DNA of 40,178 nucleotides from Halomicronema sp. CCY15110 (GCF_016888165.1 NZ_JACSWC010000217.1:1-40178), one strand, 5' to 3'. Positions 1-7,838 are shown, counted from the stretch's first letter. Notes: a model not told the origin generated them from the letters alone. Numbers and translations: made by a program.

Positions 1-698
1 GTGATGGGAAACCGTTTCGCTTCTAACCGCTGAGCAAAGGACTCGGCGATCGTGTCCGCTTCGAGCAGGCTGAGTTGATGCGATTCGGGTGGATCGGCCT
101 CGCCTGCGGTGCATCTCAGGTAGTGCTCCAGAATGGCAAGCTGGCGCATATCGCCACGGCCCCAGCCCGAACCATCGACCGAGGCCGCTCCCTCGCGCTC
201 ACAAATCCACAGCTTCCGGCCATTGACCCGACCGACGTGGACAGGCTTTCCGGTCGCAACAAACCGCGAAAGATTGGCAAACTTCCACTCGTCTGTGCCA
301 CCCAGGAAAACCACGGAGGCGGACTCCGGCACATCTTCAGGGCGATGGCCGTTCTGGACGGCAAAGGCCAGAGGGATGCCCAGGTCAAGTAGCTCTGACT
401 CCCAGCACTGCCACAACTCCAAGGTTGCTTTCGGGTCGAACGGCTGATCGGGGACGACCAACCACTCCGGCGGTTTGGAGAATGATGCCGCTGCCGCTAC
501 ATGCTGGCGAAAGGCCGACTCATCCCAAAGGCGATCGCCCATCACAGCGGCAAACTTACCGTTATCGAGAGCATAGGCAAGATGCGGATAGACGGTGATA
601 GTGCCCCCCGGCGACCAGAGATGGCCCAGCCGTTCGGGGTAGCGGCCTGCCCAATAATGAATCAGCCACTTTTTCCAATTAGCGGGAAGAATTTTCAT
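1..698 (-). CDS. tRNA-guanine transglycosylase (TGT)/DpdA-like protein, C-terminus cut by window edge
   Basis: The minus strand is open from an ATG at 698 to the window edge (232 codons, no stop seen). The start is preceded by a good AAGGAGGG ribosome site and overlaps the upstream gene by 20 bp. Residues 110-139 read AFAVQNGHRP then VVFLGGTDEWK. Residues 151-177 carry KPVHVGRVNGRK and ASVDGS. These are the barrel signatures I know from phage and plasmid queuine tRNA-ribosyltransferase-like (DpdA) proteins, with D84 and D175 as candidate catalytic aspartates. Known relatives exchange guanine for a 7-deazaguanine base in tRNA or DNA. Whether this one acts on DNA or tRNA cannot be told here. 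No dpdB/dpdC or PreQ0 gene is visible in the window. Confidence 0.7.
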   Translation of the reverse strand, partial: MKILPANWKKWLIHYWAGRYPERLGHLWSPGGTITVYPHLAYALDNGKFAAVMGDRLWDESAFRQHVAAAASFSKPPEWLVVPDQPFDPKATLELWQCWESELLDLGIPLAFAVQNGHRPEDVPESASVVFLGGTDEWKFANLSRFVATGKPVHVGRVNGRKLWICEREGAASVDGSGWGRGDMRQLAILEHYLRCTAGEADPPESHQLSLLEADTIAESFAQRLEAKRFPI

Positions 699-1011
699 CG
701 CGCCCTCCTTCCCGCTTCGGATTGACGACGACCAGCTCCCAGAGAGCATTGGGCAACTGCTTAATCCGTTCAGAGATGGCCATCAAGTCAGCCGCGCCAT
801 CCAGCGTCAGATGTTCACGGATTCTGGCATCCGCCAGCAGTAGCGCATCGCCTTTGGTCGCCAGGATGCCAACGACAAGCCCTTTTAAGGGGTCCGGCAA
901 GAAATCGTCAGTCGGCAAGATAATGACGGAGTAGCCTCGACCCTGATACTCTCTCGCCAGCTTCTCAAGCCGTTGTTTTTCCAGGTCTGTATGAAAAGTT
1001 GAGGTTTCCAT
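679..1011 (-). CDS. small protein resembling a degenerate PD-(D/E)xK nuclease fold
   Basis: A 110-residue protein starts at an ATG with GGAGAGGTGAT upstream and overlaps the next gene by 20 bp, so the two are probably co-translated. The layout EYQGRGYSVIILP (21-33), then DFLPDPLKGLVVGI (36-49), DALLLADARIR (55-65) and LWELVVVNP (90-98) resembles a common cyanobacterial REase-like family. In that family, as I recall it, the middle reads PDLIA and then VVEVK. Here the positions of the catalytic D and E-x-K are occupied by VG and ADA, so nuclease activity is unlikely. The family call is from memory and tentative. Its role next to the TGT-like gene is unknown. Confidence 0.5.
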   Translation of the reverse strand: METSTFHTDLEKQRLEKLAREYQGRGYSVIILPTDDFLPDPLKGLVVGILATKGDALLLADARIREHLTLDGAADLMAISERIKQLPNALWELVVVNPKREGGRDENSSR

Positions 1012-1070
1012 TGATCACCTCTCCATAAAAAGGGCACAGCATCGAAGCGAAAGCGAGCACGACTAGAGCT

Positions 1071-1208
1071 TTAATCGTCAGCAGCAAGGAATGAGGCCAG
1101 CACCAGCACCGCCAGCACTAAATCACTGGTGCCCTCTTCCATCAGCACCTCAAAGGTTTGAAACCGGGCCATCACCAAGGCAACTTCTGCGGGAACGGAG
1201 ACCTTCAT
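1071..1208 (-). CDS. 45-residue small hydrophobic protein
   Basis: A short ORF starts at an ATG that overlaps the stop of the M23 peptidase gene as ATGA, suggesting translational coupling. It ends at the TAA at 1071-1073. The C-terminal third is hydrophobic (DLVLAVLVLASFLAADD), long enough for one short membrane segment. I do not recognise the family. The coupling and the tight spacing in a run of overlapping genes are the main reasons to accept it. Confidence 0.45.
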   Translation of the reverse strand: MKVSVPAEVALVMARFQTFEVLMEEGTSDLVLAVLVLASFLAADD

Positions 1209-2491
1209 GGATTTACCTGCTCCAAAACTTCATCGGTACGCCTGGTCTGGTCATGCCTGATGTTCTCCTCTGAATTTCCCAAGCCAGGTGCATCGAGCCG
1301 CCCCGTCTCAGGATCAACAAAGCTACGGCTGCGGGCATCAATAATTTCTTGAGGAGAAGGATCAGCCGTTCTCAGGTGCTTCACAAAGTCATCCCCGGCC
1401 AGCGGTGCCTGATTCCATAGATCGAGGGCATTCGCCAGCGCAGCCTGAGACAAGGGTTGCCCAAATTTTTCTACAGCTTTTTGCTGGATGCCCTGCTCGG
1501 CTTTGCGAAGGCGTTCGATTTGCTTGGCATCGGCTTCCTGTGGGGAAGATGCCCCGTGCTGATAGGAGAAGGCCCCCAGGTTAGCGGCACCGTTACCCGG
1601 ATCGGTGTGCCCAAAGTAGGCAGGGTTCTTCGAGCAATCATCGTGCATCGTGCCCTCAGCATTGCCGATCGCGCATTTCAGCAACTCATCATCAATCAGC
1701 GATTGCAACGGCACTGCGCCCTGATTGATTTGCTCTAGCGTCTTCGGCTGTTGTCCTGTGAGTGCCCATTGCAGGAAACCTTTCTGGGGATGCTCCCGCT
1801 GTCCAGTCGCGCTATCAATCTGTTCCCAATGCAGGTGCGGCCCGGTGCTGGCTCCGGTGTTGCCAGTCGCAGCGATAACCGCGCCCCCGTGATGCAGTCC
1901 TGTGATGCATTTTGATAGGTGCATCGCCACGAAAACCTTGCCGGGAATGTCAGGGCTGGTGATTTCCGCATACTTACCCGCGCCTCCTGGCTGGTCTTTG
2001 CAGTCCACCTTGACCCGTGATGATCTGGCCGCAGGGGTATACAGAGCGGTTCCCGTAGGCGTCGGCAGGTCAACGCCATTGTGCATTCGCTCATCGCCAT
2101 AGATCGGATGGATTCGCATTCCGTACCCAGAATTGACGCGAAATCCGCCGATCTCGTCCCCTACCTCGACGGGTTCCAGGGACGTGGGCGGTAGAACACC
2201 CATTTGCTCTAAAACGGGCTCTGATTCCCAAACCGTAATCGGCCCCACCTTCACCTTGACGCCATCGTGGAGCACCGTGTCCATGTGCTGATTGAGTTGG
2301 GGGACAACCATCGGTGTGAGCAGGATACCCACCAAAGCGATCGCCCCCAATTGCACCAGCAATTCAGCGCGTTCCCGGCTGCGAACAATCTGCCATTGCA
2401 GGTCAGGTGATAGCGCATCAAAGTCCGGCTTCGTTGGTTGAGGCTTACTGAGCTTCTGAACAATAGCCGCCTTAGCGATTAAGCTGAGCAT
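1205..2491 (-). CDS. M23 (LytM) family metallopeptidase with N-terminal membrane anchor
   Basis: The 428-residue protein has one predicted membrane segment at about 46-64 and then a periplasmic-type M23 domain. The zinc ligands are visible: HNGVD (H137, D141) and GPHLH (H219, H221), with H191 in HLSKC between them. M23 enzymes cut peptide cross-links in peptidoglycan. In transfer modules they open the cell wall for an envelope-spanning channel. The region after about 240 is hydrophilic, helix-rich and unassigned. The start overlaps the upstream gene by 20 bp, and the stop overlaps the 45-residue ORF. Its membrane-protein neighbours favour a role in conjugation or a similar machine, but that is inference. 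Confidence 0.82.
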   Translation of the reverse strand: MLSLIAKAAIVQKLSKPQPTKPDFDALSPDLQWQIVRSRERAELLVQLGAIALVGILLTPMVVPQLNQHMDTVLHDGVKVKVGPITVWESEPVLEQMGVLPPTSLEPVEVGDEIGGFRVNSGYGMRIHPIYGDERMHNGVDLPTPTGTALYTPAARSSRVKVDCKDQPGGAGKYAEITSPDIPGKVFVAMHLSKCITGLHHGGAVIAATGNTGASTGPHLHWEQIDSATGQREHPQKGFLQWALTGQQPKTLEQINQGAVPLQSLIDDELLKCAIGNAEGTMHDDCSKNPAYFGHTDPGNGAANLGAFSYQHGASSPQEADAKQIERLRKAEQGIQQKAVEKFGQPLSQAALANALDLWNQAPLAGDDFVKHLRTADPSPQEIIDARSRSFVDPETGRLDAPGLGNSEENIRHDQTRRTDEVLEQVNP

Positions 2492-2879
2492 CGGTTACGC
2501 CCTCCTCGTTAAAGGTCAGATCAAGGGCCAAACCTGATTCACTCACCCAGCGATAAACGCCATCGCCCAGGGCACAAGTAGGAGTCCCTAGTTGTGACAA
2601 TGCAAAGGACTCTGATTTCCCGGTGATGACTTGACGGGCTTCGAGCTGGGCTTCTTTAATCTGGTTTTCGCTGGTTAGCGATTGGCATTCTTCGAGCAGT
2701 GGATCGGCAAGGTTAAACGGTTCTCGTTCGGCCCAACCATCAGTTAGCTTGGCGTACTGCGACCTGGCCCAAAACATCGGATTGTAGAAAGCCCCTTGCC
2801 CCGGTTCGAGGACATCCAGCCAAAGGGCAAGGGCGGTTAAGGGCACCATCGCCAGCAGTGCTTTGGTGCGTCGTTTCAT
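2472..2879 (-). CDS. membrane-anchored hypothetical protein with BamE-like tail
   Basis: A 135-residue protein with a basic N-terminus (MKRRTK) and one hydrophobic segment (about 7-21), so it is anchored or exported. The last 40 residues (LGTPTCALGDGVYRW, then LDLTFNEEGV) resemble the short beta-rich pattern of BamE/SmpA-like domains, but the match is weak. It overlaps both neighbours (4 bp upstream, 20 bp downstream), which supports a polycistronic unit. No function can be assigned. Confidence 0.6.
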   Translation of the reverse strand: MKRRTKALLAMVPLTALALWLDVLEPGQGAFYNPMFWARSQYAKLTDGWAEREPFNLADPLLEECQSLTSENQIKEAQLEARQVITGKSESFALSQLGTPTCALGDGVYRWVSESGLALDLTFNEEGVTDAQLNR

Positions 2880-3070
2880 TGGATTTTTCCGTCCTGGTAG
2901 GCATTCGTTGGCAAAGCCGCTAGCGCTACAACGGCAGCAATTTGGCTAACCCAATAGGGTTTTGAGTAGTGACGAGTCGTCAGAGCGACTGCGGCATATA
3001 TCGCAGCCGTCAGCACCAACGCCTCAAAGACTAAAATGCGAGCCATTCGGCAGGTTTCGGTTTTCATCAC
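2876..3070 (-). CDS. small two-helix membrane protein
   Basis: A 64-residue protein with two hydrophobic stretches (about 12-31 and 40-55), typical of small integral membrane proteins in transfer or phage modules. It begins immediately after the stop of the upstream gene at 3072 and overlaps the next gene by 4 bp. I do not recognise the family. Confidence 0.55.
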   Translation of the reverse strand: MMKTETCRMARILVFEALVLTAAIYAAVALTTRHYSKPYWVSQIAAVVALAALPTNAYQDGKIQ

Positions 3071-3071
3071 G

Positions 3072-3611
3072 CTACTCCTCCACCCGCACTGCCCGGATCT
3101 TCGGTCGCGTTTCGATTTCTTCCGTCACATCGTCCTGGCCCAACATCACGTCATGGACAGAGCCCGCTAACCCCTGGCTCGGTCCGGCCAGCGTGGCGGC
3201 AATATTGCACCCGGCGACCACCGGGTTCCAGTTATCGCCAGAGCAGGACACCACATCGCCCCGTAGCAGGTTGAGGCCGCCAGAGGCACCCGCAAAGCCA
3301 AACCAGAGGGAGGCACCTGTGACTCCAAGCGTGGTCAAGGGCTTGTGCCGGAGTGATGACAACCAGGCCCGGATTGCCATCAATGCCGCCATGTTGTCGT
3401 CACCGGGAAGGATGGTATACACCGGGCGGCGCTTGCCAGTGGCATCGAAATAGCCCCCATCCCCAATCGCAGAGCGAGGGCTATTGCGTCTGGGGGTAAT
3501 AATCTGGGGCTGCGTGGGGGCAAGTTGACTGCCCCCGCCAACGACTTCCCATTCCGCATCAATGATGTCGGGGTTATTGCTGTTGTTACTGCTTCTTCTG
3601 CGATTACTCAT
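3072..3611 (-). CDS. hypothetical protein with one membrane segment
   Basis: A 179-residue protein. The first 60 residues are polar and rich in Ser, Asn and Arg, so probably disordered. A hydrophobic stretch rich in Gly and Ala at about 92-117 could cross the membrane, and the tail is acidic. Three cysteines lie between about 120 and 135. It sits 19 bp downstream of the P-loop ATPase gene and is followed immediately by a two-helix membrane protein. I do not recognise it. Confidence 0.5.
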   Translation of the reverse strand: MSNRRRSSNNSNNPDIIDAEWEVVGGGSQLAPTQPQIITPRRNSPRSAIGDGGYFDATGKRRPVYTILPGDDNMAALMAIRAWLSSLRHKPLTTLGVTGASLWFGFAGASGGLNLLRGDVVSCSGDNWNPVVAGCNIAATLAGPSQGLAGSVHDVMLGQDDVTEEIETRPKIRAVRVEE

Positions 3612-3630
3612 TGACCTTTCCTCTCAGAAA

Positions 3631-5031
3631 TTAGGTGAACAAATTAGGGTGTTTCTGTTTAATTTGTAAAAGATGTTTTGCAGGTAGCCATTCGCAAAAT
3701 GCCAGCTTGCACCATTCTTTCAATTTGATGGAGCGGCTACCATCTCCATACCCTTCTCCCCATACGTCATTGAAAATCTTGCGGAGGCTGTCGCATTCGA
3801 CAAATAGGGAGGCAAACTCAATGAACAACAGATTGCGAGTGGGGGGGTAGGGCGGCTTCGGCGCAATGTCTTCCAGTTTTGGAAGATCTTCCATCAGGTC
3901 TTCCAGATCGCCCCGTAATCCCCGCAACGATTGTCTTCCAGTGTCTTCCAGGGTGTCTTCCAGCGTCTTCCTGACCTCTTCCTGGCTCTTCCAGTCTTCC
4001 TCAGTCGGAAGATCTGCGGAAGACGGTGTAGAAGAGTCATAAGTCGGGATAACGGCTAACAGCTTTTCTGGGTAGTGCATCCATTTTGGATAGACAACGG
4101 GCACCGTTTCAGGAGCACCTTTATCGTCATAACTGAAGCCTTTCAAATGACCTTTGAAAGCGGGCTCTGCTCTACCCGTAATTCCCCGTTTTCCGTGAAT
4201 AGTGAGCACGATACACGCATCTTTTAGATCCTGAAAACCCGTCGCTTTACCCCCGCCGTTAGCGATCCCTTTGGCCTCACTGTGAGCGACTAAAATATGG
4301 TGTTCGTTCGCTTTGCGCGGTTCTGTCGCGACCGACGTAAACAACCGCTCAGCATTATTGACCTGCCCCCCGTATTGGGTGAACTCGTCCCATAGTTGGG
4401 TCAGGTGCTTAGACTGTTGGTCTTTCTCCTTGAGCCGGTTTTGATACGCCGCGATCGCCGTGCCGATCGCCTCATATTCCCCATGACTGCCAATGGGTAG
4501 GGTCAGCCAAAAGTCATCCTGATGCCCGTGGGGAGACACCAGGATGAGCTGATGCCCCATCAGCAGGTGGCGCAGATAGCACAGGGAAGCGACAAAACGA
4601 GTTTTGCCAAACCCCTGGCCCCCAACCACCAAAAGCGTTTCACATTCCATCAGTTGCAAGATCCAGGCATAGTCAGGCACATTGAGGCTGTCAAAAATCC
4701 GCTGGCGCAACGCATCAAAGCGCTGCGTGATGACAGCGGCTGCATCCTCTGGCATCGGTGCGGGCGCTGCCGCCCGTGTGCCCCCCGATGAGGCATCCCC
4801 CGCCAGTTCCCGATACAGCCACCAGACCAGCAAGCTCAAGCCAGCCGCGCCTAAACCAGCGGCAAGAGCGCGCCCAGGGCGATAGGCCGTCACCTCGACC
4901 CGTTGACCATTGGCGAATGCCGACAAATCGTTAGCGTCAAGGTTGGTGAGCGTCGGAGCACTGATCGAAACGCCCACTGACGCCACACCCAAAACAGCGG
5001 CACCCGTTAACTTGATGGCTTGGCTAATCAT
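3631..5031 (-). CDS. membrane-anchored P-loop ATPase, possibly a transfer or packaging motor
   Basis: The start is placed at the ATG at 5031 (MISQAIKLTG), overlapping the upstream gene by 8 bp. The longer frame upstream encodes an unlikely Trp/Arg-rich sequence. The 466-residue protein has hydrophobic segments at about 8-25 and 55-72, then a clear Walker A, GGQGFGKT at 137-144. A stretch rich in Leu, Glu and Asp (about 345-395) is encoded by repeated TCTTCCAG octamers. The C-terminus looks helical, perhaps winged-helix. Membrane anchor plus P-loop fits a coupling-protein or HerA/FtsK-like motor, but I do not see the defining TraG/VirD4 motifs, so the specific role is open. Confidence 0.6.
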   Translation of the reverse strand: MISQAIKLTGAAVLGVASVGVSISAPTLTNLDANDLSAFANGQRVEVTAYRPGRALAAGLGAAGLSLLVWWLYRELAGDASSGGTRAAAPAPMPEDAAAVITQRFDALRQRIFDSLNVPDYAWILQLMECETLLVVGGQGFGKTRFVASLCYLRHLLMGHQLILVSPHGHQDDFWLTLPIGSHGEYEAIGTAIAAYQNRLKEKDQQSKHLTQLWDEFTQYGGQVNNAERLFTSVATEPRKANEHHILVAHSEAKGIANGGGKATGFQDLKDACIVLTIHGKRGITGRAEPAFKGHLKGFSYDDKGAPETVPVVYPKWMHYPEKLLAVIPTYDSSTPSSADLPTEEDWKSQEEVRKTLEDTLEDTGRQSLRGLRGDLEDLMEDLPKLEDIAPKPPYPPTRNLLFIEFASLFVECDSLRKIFNDVWGEGYGDGSRSIKLKEWCKLAFCEWLPAKHLLQIKQKHPNLFT

Positions 5032-5677
5032 CGGACTGCTGAACCTCCCACGCTTTCGCTTCGGCAGATGCCCCCCGGTAGCGTTGGTACGATTCCACCA
5101 GGTTGTCGATCGCCAGTTGAGTGAGGTTGACCTCTGGCTCTGTGGGGGCAGTGGCCTCCCGTGCCAGCTCCACGGCTTCCACACGGGCGATCGCCAGCAA
5201 CATGGCTTGATGATCCCGCGCCCCCCGTGCCTGCTCAATCATGGCAACGGCGTCCCGTTGGAACTGGTCGAGGGCACAGTTCACCGATTGCGAGTAACAC
5301 GGCTCATTCGGGTCTGTGACCTGCCGTTGGGCTTCGAGTCGGTAACGCTGGGCTTCCTGGCTGAGTAACTGTTGCTCGAACTGCTCTAGCTGCTCAGTGG
5401 ACTGAAACACCGTGTTCGCGTGACTGTCCTGCGCTCCCGTCACGATGGCATTCTTGTCGAGTTGCGCGGTGGGCTCCGCTTCGTACACGTCAGTCTCAGG
5501 AGCGCTGCTGAGCAGGGCCAAGCCGACCCCCAGCAAACAAACCACGCCGCTGGTCGCGCCTACAACCACCTTGGGGTTGCGCGTGTATTGCCGCCAGCCC
5601 GTCTGCTTGAGTTGACCTGGCTCATTCAGGTTGAGGTTTAAGGCTTGTCTTTGTGCTTGCGCTTGTCTTTCTTCCAT
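5024..5677 (-). CDS. single-pass membrane protein with long helical domain
   Basis: A 217-residue protein with a polar Gln/Asn-rich start, one membrane segment (about 37-57), then a long polar helical region rich in Gln and Glu (about 90-130) that could form a coiled coil. Two cysteines (in PCYSQSVNC) lie in the exported part. The topology resembles VirB10- or TrbI-like bridge proteins only in outline, and I see no family motif. The stop overlaps the start of the P-loop ATPase, implying joint translation. Confidence 0.5.
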   Translation of the reverse strand: MEERQAQAQRQALNLNLNEPGQLKQTGWRQYTRNPKVVVGATSGVVCLLGVGLALLSSAPETDVYEAEPTAQLDKNAIVTGAQDSHANTVFQSTEQLEQFEQQLLSQEAQRYRLEAQRQVTDPNEPCYSQSVNCALDQFQRDAVAMIEQARGARDHQAMLLAIARVEAVELAREATAPTEPEVNLTQLAIDNLVESYQRYRGASAEAKAWEVQQSDD

Positions 5678-5705
5678 GATGTGGATGCTCCTGAAATTAA
5701 AGGGT

Positions 5706-6014
5706 TTACCGATCGCGGCGGTTGTTGAGGGCTTTGACTACTGCCAGGGCCAGCAAGGTGAGGCCGTAGGCCCAGGCGAGGGCGTGAATCACAGGCGCGA
5801 GCCACCTCAGCACCACCAGACCAGCAGAGATTAAAAAAGCAGCGGCGATGCCCTGTCCGGCAATCAGGGCCGGGGAAGCGTCGTATAAATAGCGAACAAA
5901 CCAGCTCCAGCCGTCCCAGGCATCCAGGGCGCGATATTTGAGGTCGAGCCACTTGCGCCAGAACCAATGCTTGAGGTCAATGCGTTGAATGCGTAAGGCA
6001 AGGGGGAGTCGCAT
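5706..6014 (-). CDS. small two-helix membrane protein
   Basis: A 102-residue protein with a Trp-rich amphipathic N-terminal half (to about 45) and two membrane helices at about 50-70 and 73-92. It lies between two other genes of the leftward unit with gaps of 21 and 28 bp. An overlapping frame (5638-5967) is Cys/Arg/Pro-rich and was judged a shadow. I do not recognise the family. Confidence 0.5.
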   Translation of the reverse strand: MRLPLALRIQRIDLKHWFWRKWLDLKYRALDAWDGWSWFVRYLYDASPALIAGQGIAAAFLISAGLVVLRWLAPVIHALAWAYGLTLLALAVVKALNNRRDR

Positions 6015-6035
6015 GGTGATTGGGGTTCCGGTGGT

Positions 6036-6251
6036 TCAGTTGCGAAAGGAGGATTCGTCCGCGATCGCTTTGATTAATTGCCGTCCGATGTCCAGCAAGG
6101 TTTTGCCCTGATAGTCCAATCCGCGATAGCTGGCTTCGTAGATGGCGAGATGGTCATTGCGCTCGATGACGATGCCAGCCTCAGAAAACAGGGCATTGAG
6201 CCCATCGAGCGTGAGCGATCGGTTGTTGCTTTGCTGGGAAGTAGTCGGCAT
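6036..6251 (-). CDS. 71-residue hypothetical protein
   Basis: A soluble-looking small protein with a normal residue mix (LTLDGLNALFSEAGIVI, then LLDIGRQLIKAIADE) and no membrane segment. Its N-terminus MPTTSQ resembles those of two neighbouring small genes (MPTTT), hinting at a shared upstream initiation region or duplication. No function can be assigned. Confidence 0.45.
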   Translation of the reverse strand: MPTTSQQSNNRSLTLDGLNALFSEAGIVIERNDHLAIYEASYRGLDYQGKTLLDIGRQLIKAIADESSFRN

Positions 6252-6315
6252 AGGCTTAGCCCTGCGTGGGGGTGTTCAGGGGGTCGATGGCGGGATTAAG
6301 GGCATCGGTAGGGGG

Positions 6316-6430
6316 CTACCCGGTGGCCTCTTGCTGGCCCTCAGCGAGGCCGTGCTCTTTGATGACCAGGCGTTGGGGAGTGATGCTGACGGGGCGTAGG
6401 GCGAGGCGTGGAGAGCGTTGTGGTTGGCAT
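6316..6430 (-). pseudogene. short ORF apparently broken by a frameshift
   Basis: An ATG at 6430 has an AGGAG site seven bases upstream and starts MPTTTLS, like its neighbours, but this frame stops after 29 codons at 6341. The adjacent frame continues as protein-like sequence (RPVSITPQRLVIKEHGLAEG) to a TAG at 6316, yet has no start of its own. A single-base shift near 6400 would join the two into about 37 residues. A sequencing error or a genuine mutation would both explain it. Confidence 0.35.
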
Positions 6431-6453
6431 AGGGTGCTCCTGTGAGTGAGGGG

Positions 6454-6672
6454 TTAGTGAGCTGCAATCGCAGGCTTGGGCAAGCTCAAATCGTGCGGGG
6501 AATCGTCGGCTTGCTCGCCCAGAAAGCGGGGGGAGTAGCCGGTTCCTAAGAGGCGCTGAAATTCCGTGATCGCATCTTCTAGCGCTGAGCGGCCATAAAG
6601 GCGCGGGGGCAGGGATTCAGTAATGACCCAGAAGCGTTGGTATTGCTGGGTGATTGCGGTGGTGGTAGGCAT
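6454..6672 (-). CDS. 72-residue hypothetical protein
   Basis: A soluble small protein with a normal composition (YQRFWVITESLPPRLYGR and SALEDAITEFQRLLGTGY). It begins 4 bases after the stop of the upstream membrane protein. The start MPTTT is shared with the next small ORF. No family recognised. Confidence 0.45.
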   Translation of the reverse strand: MPTTTAITQQYQRFWVITESLPPRLYGRSALEDAITEFQRLLGTGYSPRFLGEQADDSPHDLSLPKPAIAAH

Positions 6673-6676
6673 AGCA

Positions 6677-6898
6677 TCAGTTCTCAGGTGGGGTCATAGA
6701 TAGCGTGATGGCCCCGGCAATACCTGCGATGCCCATGCTGGTGCTCAGCAGAGCGATATCGCTGGCGCGGTTTTTGTGGGCTTCACTACCGGCGATGAGG
6801 CCCGCCACGCCAGAGCCGAGGATGCCAAAAATGCCGCTGGCGATGGCGATTCCAGCCAGAGCCGATAGGGTTGGTCGCAGGGGTTTACGCAGGTGCAT
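6677..6898 (-). CDS. small two-helix membrane protein rich in Gly and Ala
   Basis: A 73-residue protein with two hydrophobic helices (about 13-36 and 47-66) joined by a short polar loop, resembling small VirB2/VirB3-like or holin-like proteins in size only. It overlaps the upstream gene by 14 bp. No family recognised. Confidence 0.5.
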   Translation of the reverse strand: MHLRKPLRPTLSALAGIAIASGIFGILGSGVAGLIAGSEAHKNRASDIALLSTSMGIAGIAGAITLSMTPPEN

Positions 6899-7079
6899 CA
6901 GAGTTGGCTCCGTGAGGGGACGGGTAGCCCAGTACAGCAGCGATCGCGGCGGTGCGTCCGTGCTGTTGGACTAAAGCGTTGCCCACAGCGTCCAGGCCGT
7001 GTTGCTCTACTAAGGCTTGCAGGGTGGCCTCAAGGTCGAGGGTTTGGGTGGCTTGGGGTTCGGAGGTTGTTGTTGTCAT
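6885..7079 (-). CDS. 64-residue hypothetical protein
   Basis: The start is placed at the internal ATG at 7079 (MTTTTSEPQ) because the upstream extension is Arg/Ser/Pro-rich and unlikely to be coding. The core (LDLEATLQALVEQHGLDAV) looks like a small helical domain. It overlaps the next gene by 14 bp. No ribosome site stands out. Function unknown. Confidence 0.4.
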   Translation of the reverse strand: MTTTTSEPQATQTLDLEATLQALVEQHGLDAVGNALVQQHGRTAAIAAVLGYPSPHGANSDAPA

Positions 7080-7151
7080 GGTTTTGTGGGGTAGACAGCA
7101 GAAAGGGGAGCGCGATCGCGAGGGCGATCGCACTTAGCAAAAGAGACAGTC

Positions 7152-7763
7152 CTAGGGGGCGTTTGCGCTTTGAGGGGCGTTGTGAGACTTTGGGCCACTA
7201 ACTGCTCCCATTTCAGCTAGAGCGTTAGATTTAAGCGCTTCCACGGTCAAGTCAATCTCGGCTAAGGCTTGCTTGACTTTTGCCCTTCCATATCGAGTAA
7301 ACAGTTCGTCGAGGTTGCCAACTTGAGCGGCAATGTCCTCTTGAATTTTCGCCAAGTCTTGCTGAGCTGCACCTTCGTCAAACTCGGAAAACCGCGTCGT
7401 AATCGCGGTTGAGCGGCGTCTGACCAGTGACCCTCCTCTTAGAACGCTCGTATAGTCGCCGTTTTCGCCCATTGACTGGGTGGACTGGCTAGGGTCAGTC
7501 AAGGGGTATTCCAGAGAGGGATTCGCCTGAAAAACTGCCTTGACATAACCGAAGCGATCGCCCTTTTGGATAAAACGGGCTGCCTTTCTTAATTGCTCAA
7601 GGCCATACTCTGTGAGGCTTCCATTAGGCTCTGTCACAAGCGATGGCTGGTTTTTGAACGCATCCAACACCAGTTTTTTGTAAATCTTGATTGATGACTC
7701 AGACTTACCGAGTACTTGGCTAGCTTGCGCGATGCTGTAAGTCTTGCCCTGCAGTTCTTCCAT
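7152..7763 (-). CDS. putative DNA-binding protein with N-terminal MerR-like HTH
   Basis: A 203-residue protein. Residues 8-32 (TYSIAQASQVLGKSESSIKI) look like a helix-turn-helix of the MerR/excisionase kind, and the rest is polar and helical. It is the first gene of the leftward unit and faces a divergent gene across a 190-bp gap that holds a perfect inverted repeat. That makes it a good candidate to regulate itself and the transfer-like genes, or to take part in replication or partition. This is inference from position and fold. Confidence 0.55.
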   Translation of the reverse strand: MEELQGKTYSIAQASQVLGKSESSIKIYKKLVLDAFKNQPSLVTEPNGSLTEYGLEQLRKAARFIQKGDRFGYVKAVFQANPSLEYPLTDPSQSTQSMGENGDYTSVLRGGSLVRRRSTAITTRFSEFDEGAAQQDLAKIQEDIAAQVGNLDELFTRYGRAKVKQALAEIDLTVEALKSNALAEMGAVSGPKSHNAPQSANAP

Positions 7764-7838
7764 TGATTTACCTGCACCAAAATTCTCATCTTCACAATTA
7801 GGGGGTCAATAGCCAGTTAATGCCTAGTCATTATCCAG

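Noticed and set aside
116-447. Overlapping frames on both strands at the left end
   Set aside because: They are shadows of the open minus-strand TGT-like gene, which has a good ribosome site and family signatures.
6276-6467. 63-codon minus-strand frame
   Set aside because: Composition is Ser/Pro/Ala-rich without structure, and it overlaps a better start with a ribosome site at 6430.
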